From NCBI RefSeq assembly GCF_024679245.1, contig NC_090180.1, positions 13,400,007 to 13,464,006 on the forward strand: a stretch of DNA of 64,000 nt. Reading direction: 5' to 3'. This document shows, in pieces, positions 55,513-64,000 of the stretch; position 1 is the stretch's first letter; each line of letters starts with the position of its first letter. The DNA is from Pseudorasbora parva. Taxonomy: Eukaryota; Chordata; Actinopteri; Cypriniformes; Gobionidae. A model generated the notes under the pieces. That model saw nothing but the letters and a program-made list of their open reading frames with translations, had not been told where the DNA came from and searched no databases. The position numbers and the translations under genes are program-made.

Positions 55513-56121
55513 TGGTTACAATTTAATAATTAAGGTCATAGATAGAAGTTTCATGATATTTTTTTATCTTACTACTGGAGCCGCCAGTTTGCAAAATTGC
55601 AAATGATTATTAAACAACAAGCTCAAACTGCGAAAGAGGCAGCCCTTCCCACTCACTCAGTGTCTGAATTAACTCACTCATTTTTATCCACTCCCTCAAG
55701 TGAACTATATTAGTGGAGTAACGTGGGGAATATTGAATGAGGGAATAGGGGGCAATTTTGAACACAGCCCTATGTGCCTTCCAGAATCTGGCAGTAAGTT
55801 TTGGGAGTTCATTTTTAGTCCATCTCTGCAAAACTGACTTCACGAGATGGACTGAAAATGAACTCCCAAAGAATGTGACTATTCTGGAATAAGAGATTCT
55901 GGAAGATGAATTCTTCAAATGGTGGTTCAAGTGGATGTGGTGCTGGTCTTTCAAGAGTCACTCTCAATCTGTCTATAAAGCCTATAAAAAAATCAGTCTT
56001 CTGTACACTTCAGCTTGGGATTGGTTACAATTTAATAATTAAGGTTATAGATAGAAGTTTCATGATAGATATTTTTTTATCTTACTACTGGAGCCGCCAG
56101 TTTGCAAAATTGCAAATGATT
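55513..56121 (+). repeat. Direct repeats flanking 410 bp
   Basis: 55513-55610 and 56024-56121 share TTGGTTACAATTTAATAATT and CTACTGGAGCCGCCAGTTTG in the same orientation, 511 bases apart. The second copy has 4 extra bases. Possibly a solo repeat duplicated by unequal exchange. Confidence 0.75.
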
Positions 56122-56149
56122 ATGATTATGTTGGGGTCATTTTTTAGGA

Positions 56150-57035
56150 TTCTTTACCTAACGTACACATTGCTCTTCTGGAGACTCCAGGTAGGTTGCA
56201 GTTCTGGAAAATGGTGGCACTGGAGACTAACGGTAACGGTTTGGTTAGTTTGGTCCGGACCAAAAAAAACAAAAACAAAACATATAGCCCTGGTCCGCTT
56301 AGCGTTTACACTGGCATTTTTAACAGCGAACCTAAAGTCACCGAACCAAAGGCATAGGGAGACGGTCTCAACCTGATTAGGAGCTTGCTTACCGAACATT
56401 CAAAACAATGCTGTATGCTGGATTAAACGCGATCATTTTATGCGTGTACATATGGCATTATTTTTACCCGCTGAGAACTCATGAAGAGCTCATAAAATGT
56501 TCAAAACATTTAAAACAGCAGCAGAATTTCCTCCGTTGTGCAGAAAAGAGACGGCCGTTCTGTTGTCTGTAACTGCTAATAATGGGCAACACAGGTCCTT
56601 TGATGAGAATAACCAGGTTTGCTTTTTGTGCGTTTTTTTCTAGCATTTTCGAAACATGCTCGTCGGACCAAATATTGATGAGGCACTTCCTCGTTGCTCC
56701 ACGTTTGCCCTCTAACGTTAAAGTTATTAATTTTGGATACACCGATCTTTCTGCGTCGTCAAATCAGCTGATTATGCGTCGCATCTTGTGACATTACGTC
56801 CGGTTTTTGGTCCGTTTAGATGTCTTTGGTCCGTGTTGCATTCATATATCAATCGAACCGCACCAGAGTTTGTTTGGAAGCGGACCGAGACCCATCTTTT
56901 TAGCGGTCTCGGTCCGCTTGTTTGGTGCGCACAAGGGTTTGGATGGCAGCGTTCACATATGTCCAAATGAACAGCACTTAACGAGCAGGGTTCATTTTAA
57001 TCGAACTAAACATGACAAGTGTGAACGCACCCTAA
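56150..57035. repeat. DNA transposon fragment
   Basis: GGTCCGCTTAGCGTTTACAC near 56293 and AAGTGTGAACGCACCCTAAA near 57016 are imperfect inverted ends of a common fish DNA repeat as I recall (GTGTGAACGCACC-type terminus). Many GGTCCG motifs lie between. Noncoding. Confidence 0.45.
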
Positions 57036-57073
57036 AGGGTTCCTGGTGGTTTCACACTTAATTCTTCAACTTA

Positions 57074-57560
57074 ATTCTTAAAGGGATAGTTCATTGAAAA
57101 AATGAAAATGTTATGTTGATCTGCTTACCCCCAGGGCATCCAAGATATAGGTGACTTTGTTTCTTCAGTAAAATACAAATTATTTGTAACTCCAACCATT
57201 GTTGTCTGTACGTCACATAATGCATGTGAATGGTAACATAATTAATGAGAGTAAAAAAAAAAACATGCACAAACAAATCCAAATCAAACCCTGCATCTCG
57301 TGACAACACATTGATGTCTTAAGACACGAAACGATCGGTTTGTGTGGGAATCCGAACAGTATTTATATAATTTACCTAACACACCACTATGTCCGACAGC
57401 CTTGAGCGTGTGATCACTTTCGGTAAGTGAGGTCTGTACACAATCTGGCGTAGAGATACGCACGAGAGATCACTTCCGTTGTGTAAACTATGTCAGATTG
57501 TGTACAAAGTTTTTATTTGTAAAAGAAATGTGCCTAATAATTCTGCACACCTGAATATAA
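57074..57560 (+). repeat. TTAA / GGGATAGTTCA repeat, left part
   Basis: Begins TTAAAGGGATAGTTCATTGA, then CATCCAAGATATAGGTGACT and GATGTCTTAAGACACGAAAC. A related block in opposite order lies near 39930-40250. The right terminus is absent. Confidence 0.5.
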
Positions 57561-58370
57561 GGCATTTTTCATTTCCAGCATTCATGAACAATTATATATC
57601 GCTTATAAATTATTAAATACAAAATTAATAGTAGTTAAGATTAATGTGGTTTGGAATTGGTAAACTTGTGGCTGGGAAAAAAATATGATCATAAAATCAA
57701 CGTGCCTTATAATTTTGCGCACAGTATATAAGATCCTTCAGTACTATCAGCAGCTATCGTGTTCCTCCAGAGCTAATTTACCCTCCTCCATCCCTAGCTT
57801 GTCCAGTCAGGATTTGGTATTCTGATTCCCCTTGAATCAGACTAAATTCCCAAACTATTTTGTACATTTAGGAACTTCACATTGGTAAAACTTTTAACTT
57901 GTTTCCTCTTTATCACAATGCATGTTTGCGAATGTGGTAGGGTAAGTGACTTCTCTTATTGGCCAGCCTGGGTATGGTTGGTAAACCAATGAGGTGCAAT
58001 GGCTGTAGTATTTAAGCACCTTTATATTGACTGGTTCGTACGGTCCTGTTTGATTCGGGGTTTGAACGACGTCCTGAGTTGCAGCCGGCCGGCCTTGTTC
58101 CCACGAAGCCTGGCTCTGAATAATTGTAATGTTTAACATGTCTCACAAGAAATAGTTTTAATGCTTTTTTAAAATAATATATATTATTGTAGCGATACCC
58201 TGTCTCACTACATATTCTTTTGCCTTCAATTTGGTAAAAATTACCTGTGTCCTTATTTGGAGAATTTTCCTGGTCCTCCACCGGGATGGCGTAGTCTAAT
58301 TCATTTAACTGATTCATGTTTCCCATCACTGGGGAATGCCACACATAGGCATACTAACTTTTGTTAATTT
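57561..58370. other. Unclassified spacer
   Basis: Contains ORFs of 81 and 110 codons on the minus strand without recognisable similarity and some GC-rich stretches near 58040-58110. A decayed retroelement is possible but not shown. Confidence 0.35.
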
Positions 58371-58373
58371 TTG

Positions 58374-58446
58374 CAAACAGGGCTAAGTTAAATAGCGGCG
58401 GCTGATCAAACAGGGCTAAGTTAAATAGCGGCGGCTGATCAAACAG
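58374..58446 (+). repeat. 33-bp tandem repeat
   Basis: Two identical units beginning CAAACAGGGCTAAGTTAAAT and ending GGCGGCTGAT, then a partial CAAACAG. Confidence 0.95.
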
Positions 58447-58984
58447 GTCAGTTATTTGCGAGCTCTACTCATACAATACTTGGGAATGTAGAATCAAAAC
58501 AGAGAGATTTGACATACTCAGACTTGAACACCAACATGCTGTCTGTCAGTCCGCACAGATCAGTTAGTAATGACAGCTAGTAGTGAAGTAAAATTCAAGA
58601 GCAGTGTTGATCAAGAGACTGTAGAAATATTCCTGTTAAAGTACTGCAACCACGTCAGTTTTCAGTCAAACCTATGCTGCTATATTTTTCATGTTCTGCG
58701 ATTTGAGCATATCATATAACACATGATCTCTTCAAACAGTGGCTCTATATCTCTGGATAATGTATCATGGAGTTACTGCTTGAAGCCTGTCTGTTATCTC
58801 ATTCAGATAGTGGACTGTCCATGGTTAGAGTTCATGAGATAGATAGTTGGACCTGGTAAAGTCAAAGTGTATTATTTGAAATGTCCTGGTATAATGAAAA
58901 AAAAAAAAACAATTTAAAAGAATGTGATTCTTAATATAATAATAATATAATAATAAAGTGTTAATTTAATCGCCCCACTGCTTA

Positions 58985-59300
58985 TTCTTCTTCTTTCGTT
59001 CCCTTCAAGGGTCGCCACAGCGAATCATCTGCCTCCATCTAGTCCTATCCTCTGTATCCTCTTCTCTCAGACGAATACCTTCATGTCCTCCTTCACTACA
59101 TCCATAAACCTCCTCTTTGGTCTTCCTCTCGACCTCCTGTCTGGCAGCTCTAACCTCAGCATCCTTTTACCGATGTATTCACTCTCCCTCCTCTGAACAT
59201 GTCCAAACCATCTCAACCTGGTCTCTCTAACTTTGTCTCCAAAACATCTCACATGTGCTGTCCCTCTGATGTACTCATTCCTGATCCTATCCATCCTTGA
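58985..59300 (-). pseudogene. LINE reverse transcriptase C-terminal fragment
   Basis: The minus strand encodes RLRWFGHVQRRESEYIGKRM followed by RRSRGRPKRRFMDVVKEDMK, characteristic of the C-terminal tail of an RTE/jockey-like LINE protein. The start is truncated. It is the same family as 48640-49088. Confidence 0.8.
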
Positions 59301-59501
59301 AAATGTATGCATCAATCAAATCAAAGTCATGCGATGCAATTTACAAATAATTAAAAAACAGAAAATTATACCATAGAAATTACTTAGAATCCACATTCGT
59401 CCACTACAGACATGTCGGCACGCCCGCCATCTTGCAACGGTCAGCATGTCGTCATTCTTAGTAGAATCAATAATGCCACAACATTACGCACATTCTGTTT
59501 G

Positions 59502-60000
59502 TGAAATTGCAGAGATTTAAATTCCTGAAGAAATGGGATAACTTTTCACAGGAGAGAATGTGTTTTATATGCATTAAATTAGCACACATTTTTACTATGG
59601 TAACTTTTTAATGTCATGTCAGCTGACACCTTCATCTTGTATTGTGTTAGTTTAGCAAAATCATCTGCTGAAGTCGATTTCATTTATAGATATTCATAAA
59701 TGCATCTAACTACGGTTGTAGATGCTCAGTCAACTTGCTCTAGAATGTTGGAAAGGTCCAAGCCGGTCCGTGAACATTCGAGAGCAAGTTGAGTGTCTGC
59801 AACCATAGTTAGACGCATGTAGCTATTAATTAATGTCAGACATTAAAATTTACTGTAGTAAATGTAAAAACATTAAAAGTATCATAGTAAAAACATGTAA
59901 TATTGAGATATACAAACACATTCTCAACTGTGAAAGGTTATCTCATTTTTAACCTTAACAGAGATTTCATTTAAATCTCTGTGGTTTCACAACCAGAAGC
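59502..60000. repeat. Foldback MITE with central hairpin
   Basis: Outer arms: TTCTGTTTGTGAAATTGCAG near 59501 and CTGTGGTTTCACAACCAGAA near 59978. Inner arms: GATAACTTTTCACAG near 59540 and CTGTGAAAGGTTATC near 59928. A ~46-base stem at 59702-59817 forms the centre. Noncoding. Confidence 0.7.
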
Positions 60001-60039
60001 TGCAGTGTTTTGGCATCTGTCATGGGTTGTGCAACCCGA

Positions 60040-60235
60040 TCACATATAAATGCGTATAGATAGTACGAGTGTGCAATGTCGTGGAATGTATACGCCAAAA
60101 CTCATTTTGGCGTGCATATGATACGCTGTTTTTCGTGTGCATATAATACGCACTTTATGGCGTGTATATGACACGCTCTTGGGTAGGTTTAGTGTAGTGG
60201 GGTGGGGGGTTCGTATGTATAATACGCCATAAAGG
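60040..60235. repeat. Short palindrome-rich repeat
   Basis: Repeats of TGATACGC, TATAATACGC, TATGACACGC and TTTGGCGTGCATATGA alternate in both orientations over about 190 bases (ATACGCC and GGCGTAT-type words). Confidence 0.5.
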
Positions 60236-60299
60236 ATGGAGGGCAGCGCACAAAACATCCATACATGAATGAACAGAACCAAGGGAACTTTACACATTA

Positions 60300-61330
60300 A
60301 ACAAGAATAATTAATCACACACCTGAAATTGAATAATGAATAAAATTGATGACAGTAACAACAAACAAGGCAGGGATGAAAACCAAGTCAAAACTGAATA
60401 AAACTGTGACAATCTTTGATTGTACTGTGAATGACGACATGTGGACCATTGCAAGATGGCGGCTGGACCAATGTGTCTGGTCCGTTCAAATGTGTTTATT
60501 TACATATAAATATCTATGTTATTTTAGTGTCCGTGATGTACTATTTATTTGTTATAATTTTAAATTAGATTTTTTATAAACATTTTATATTTATTACATT
60601 TTCATTTAAATTATGTTTTTGTCATTTTATTAGTTATTATTTTATTTCTATATAGTTTTCATTAAGTTTTATTTTTAAGTTTATTTAGGCTATTAGTTAT
60701 CTTAAACTAACTGAAAATGTGAAATGTTTTTTATTTTAAGTATTTTATTTCGGTTAATGTTATTTTATTTCAAGTATGAAAATCTTTTTTATAATTTTAT
60801 TTAACAATCAAAAAAATCTGTTAATATATCAATTTGATCTTTTTACGACAAGAAAAAAATATAGTTCAGTATGTAAAATGTCATGATAGGCTATGTGATT
60901 TCATGTGATTAATGAAAACAAAGGTATTTATGAACTAATAATTCATGATATTTGTAAATACTTTTTTACCTTAAAGTTATTAAGATTTGTGCACTACTTT
61001 TCCATTAGATTGAAAATGGTTTCAAATACGATACCAACAATGAGTACATTATTGATCATTTCTAATATTATTCTAATAATTTTTCTTTGGAATAGAAGAC
61101 TGACACTAAAAATCTGCAATGTGGATAGTGCGAATGGCATGCCAAATAATGCATTAATCAGTCAAAATGTGTATTGTATTTAGCAATAACTCACTTTTTT
61201 TCTCTCTCTGGAAAGCCCAGAGTTGTGCAATGCGCACAAACTGGTGTGATTTTTGTGATTTAGTAGCAGATGGTGCCCACAATGTTAAATCTGGACATCA
61301 TCACACTTCTGACATACCCAAAAAAGGCTT
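60300..61330. other. AT-rich spacer
   Basis: ORFs on the plus strand at 60346, 60905 and 61167 lack similarity to known proteins. No repeats named. Confidence 0.4.
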
Positions 61331-62429
61331 TTTGGTTACTTTGCTGAACCTCCATCAGTTTGTACTTTACACTCTTGCATTGAGTAATATTTACCATGTA
61401 CAAAAGTCAAATACAAACTAATGAACTGATTCTCTGAACAGAGACCATGTTTACTCTGGGTAAATGTCTTTACAAATGGTGCCATCCACCACAAAATGAG
61501 TTAATCAGGTAAAGGAGCACGTAAGGATTGTGCATCTAGGCTGTGTTTGAAATAAATCAACACACTTTTATGCTGATGCATACAGCAGTAAGGGAGACCG
61601 TGGCTAGTTGTCACAGGGACTTTATCTTAACTATAAGATTTTGCATTAAAAGTCCAGTTGCATAAATGTGGTTTTGCACTCAAAAAACACAATAAAGTCA
61701 CACGGTTTTGACGTCACGGTTCGGTATGGTTTTAAATAGTTCGATAGCAAGGGGAGAAAACATGTTTTTGGGTTTTTTTTTATTATTAAACTGGTTTACT
61801 GAAAAAATGTGTCTCAATTGTCTCTTTTTCTTTAGAATAAAAAAGATATCTGCTAATCAGAGGTGGAACATTGGGGTTTACAAAGCTACTTTAGGGTGTC
61901 CATAGACTGTGAAAGAATATCATGTGTAATACTTATTTGTTTTCATTGTTTTGACCGATGTAACATTGTATTCTAATAAATAAGCAACTAAAATTGTACA
62001 AATTTCACAATTCTTGATTCATAAATGTAAAACATTATTGAATACAAGTGAACAGTCAGCCAGTTCTAAGAATTAAGTGCTTGAAGGTTCAGGTCTAACA
62101 GTATTCAGGTAGCCTACAGAAATTGAATAATAAAATGTAAAATAACATTGTATAATCTTCATTGTATAAATTAAATATAGAGTAATGCATGTTAAAACTA
62201 GCTACAAAAGTTATTCAGTAAATATCAGTGAGTGTTATTTTTTTTCTTTTGTTCTTTAATTAACTTTAATGACAGACTGAAAGAGGTGCGGTCACTTTTA
62301 GACCAAATGCACAATGTTAAATCCAACATGCATCCGATTTCACGTCAACTGCTTACATTCTGTTAAGAGATAGCCGAGTATGTTTACTATTACTCACAGT
62401 TTTTTGGCATATTTAACTACTCTTGTTCA

Positions 62430-62600
62430 AACCACCCACTCCAAGCGGGACTCGTACCCAGGTCCACCAGCATGAGAGTCGGACCCTCTAACAAGGAGGC
62501 TAAAGGCTGCAACCTCTAGCATCAGTCGCTAGAGCGTCCCTTGAGGTCAGAGGAGTGAGGTTTTACTCGCACAGTGACTACTAGCTGGCCTCTGTTACTC
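62430..62600 (-). repeat. tRNA-derived SINE-like element
   Basis: On the minus strand TAGCCTCCTTGTTAGAGGG is followed about 40 bases later by GGGTACGAGTCCCG, which fits an RNA polymerase III B box (GGTTCGANTCC with one change); the first piece could be an A box. No intact tRNA fold is expected. The tail is not clear. Confidence 0.5.
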
Positions 62601-63014
62601 AAGCTCAAGACGTGCTCTCTGTGTTCGCGCTATTGATGAAGCGCTTAATGCCACACACCAGGCGCGTTGCGTTCTCATGTTCAAGGCGGCAGTGCAAAAC
62701 AGTAAATCTAATCACCATACAGGCAAAAAGGTTCATTTCAAGAATGAAAAAAGTGCCGTTGATTTGTTTTGCTGTAAAAACAAAAACAAGAAAGCACAAA
62801 CTATAACCTTTCCCTAAACACAGACTTTGCACAGAAAAAAGAAAATACTTTTAAGTCTATAGGTACACATTCTTCCATCCTAGGGTGAAGTCATTATAAA
62901 TTAACAACATTTTAAAGATAAATGGTGTCAAATGGTGGTGCAGGATTGTGAAGTCTGCTCTTATGCGCACACGACCCATTTTATAATTGTTCATCTGTTT
63001 GACAACTAATCATT

Positions 63015-63190
63015 CTCCTATAGGGTTAGTTCACCCCCAAAAATGTATTATCCCATGATTTACTCACCCTAAAGTCATTATAGGTGTACATTACATTCTT
63101 CTTTACCCTCTACCATCAGATCCAGGGATCGGCTGAATGGATTTGAAAACAGAATGTTGGAAAATCCATCCTACATAAAAAGTTAAGTGT
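63015..63190 (+). repeat. GTTCACCC repeat family fragment
   Basis: TAGGGTTAGTTCACCCCCAA then GATTTACTCACCCTAAAGTC and GTACATTACATTCTTCTTT, as at 474-530. Fragment only. Confidence 0.5.
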
Positions 63191-63194
63191 TCCT

Positions 63195-63570
63195 TTAAAG
63201 GACAACTCCGGTGAAAAATGACCCAAGGGTTATTAACACATGGTTATCGAGTAGATCGTTCTCTGGGATGCGTTTTCATGAAAATCGATTGTAAAGAGTT
63301 TTATCTCTAAAAACAGATTAGCTTATAACGCTTGTCTATGGGGCACAGAGTAAGTGAAATTAAATCTCTAGTTAATACCACTAACAAGGCTCAAAATAGC
63401 CTCACACTAACACGGTAGCGTAATGAGGGTCCCTACATGCAAACCGAAGCATTGAGAACTTTGTAAGAGTACAAACAGTTTAATAAGAAGATACTTTATA
63501 AAAACAGTGCATTACACATCTGCGGACAGCAACCACCTTGGAAAACGACGAGTCGAGCCACGAACGCTGA
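63195..63570 (+). repeat. TTAA element family B, left arm only
   Basis: TTAAAGGACAACTCCGGTGA and the following ~350 bases match the left arm of the hairpin element at 8932, including GAGTAGATCGTTCTCTG and CACTAACAAGGCTCAAAATA. The match ends near GAGTCGAGCCACGAACGCTG; the right arm is absent. Confidence 0.75.
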
Positions 63571-64000
63571 AAAATTGCATTTTTTTTTGTTGGAATTTTA
63601 TGATAACATGGAGAGAGTTTGAAAGATTTTGTTCTTATATGAAGTAACAAAACGTGGAACATATTGGGATAATTGGTGGTTGATTGGGCTACAACGTTGA
63701 AACCTATTTGTTGTTAAAGACATGGGACGAATTAGTCCCATTACACCATTATTATTCAATCAAATGTCATGGAAGAAAAATTAATGTCATAAGGTAGAGT
63801 TAGGTCAGGGCTGCGGTAAGAGAGGTGTAGGCCTATTGCATTTTCCCAGTTTACTTTGAATATTGCAAATGTTGAATATATAAAAGTACATTTTACTGAA
63901 AGGCAAGTTGTCACATTTCAATGTATTTTTTAGGTGCGTGTACGGAGAAAGCTAAGGTTGATTTTCAAAGTTAATAAATGTTTGACATTAACTTTAGCTA

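Larger units (their letters stand above)
61334..63932 (+). other. Duplicate of the transferrin upstream region, expanded by insertions
   Basis: 61334-61432, 61657-61692 and 63882-63932 match 30591-30697, 30708-30742 and 30833-30884 in the same order and orientation. Shared words include CCATCAGTTTGTACTTTACA, ATAAATGTGGTTTTGCACTC and AGTACATTTTA. Between the second and third block about 2.2 kb of repeats has entered. Confidence 0.6.

Noticed and set aside
55906..56376. 156-codon plus-strand ORF
   Set aside because: Runs across the end of a direct repeat and into a DNA transposon fragment; composition is AT-driven and no similarity is recognisable.
58012..58344. 110-codon minus-strand ORF as a possible gene
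   Set aside because: No domain, no splice context, and lies in an unclassified repeat-rich stretch.
58374..58446. CRISPR-like direct repeats
   Set aside because: Two back-to-back 33-bp units with no spacers in a eukaryotic genome; a simple tandem repeat.
62448..62520. Functional tRNA gene
   Set aside because: Only box-like motifs remain; the acceptor stem does not pair and the context is a SINE.

Overview
The window looks like nuclear DNA of a cyprinid-type teleost fish. It has vertebrate introns, three recognisable vertebrate gene loci (ppp1r7, ubxn7, transferrin), and a dense load of fish-type mobile DNA: Tc1, hAT, TTAA-flanked MITEs, CACTG-ended elements, Harbinger, LINEs and a tRNA-like SINE. 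Repeat family names are from memory of fish genomes; termini, target-site duplications and reading frames were read from the sequence.

Layout. 1-1100 holds the last intron and last coding exon of ppp1r7 (+), with its 3'UTR to about 2220. 3349-17561 is a complete 11-exon ubxn7 gene (+; 512 codons) encoding a p97/VCP adaptor with UBA, UAS, UIM and UBX domains. Its introns are packed with MITEs and nested transposons. 17562-31000 is its 3'UTR followed by a transposon field: a LINE on the minus strand, a Harbinger relic, a large TTAA element with an inner hAT, an LTR-like piece and a Tc1 broken by a hAT. 31084-36522 is a complete 17-exon transferrin gene (+; 700 codons) behind a TATA box, followed by two 407-bp tandem copies of its terminal-exon region. 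37454-64000 is almost entirely mobile DNA: a 4.3-kb CACTG element with a spliced PB1-like reading frame, a 2.6-kb hAT, long inverted repeats, a triple nest of transposons and LINE fragments.

Most notable: (1) by comparison with human transferrin the encoded protein has lost most iron and carbonate ligands in the N-lobe and two in the C-lobe, while the reading frame stays open and the splice sites stay intact, which suggests a repurposed transferrin paralog; (2) its terminal exon exists in three splice-competent copies; (3) blocks from just upstream of the transferrin gene recur in the same order near the window end, predicting a second transferrin copy just past base 64000; (4) a CACTG-ended element carries a promoter-like region and a domain-bearing spliced gene. 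ppp1r7 and ubxn7 are ordinary housekeeping genes, transferrin is a secreted plasma protein, and nothing indicates that the three act together.
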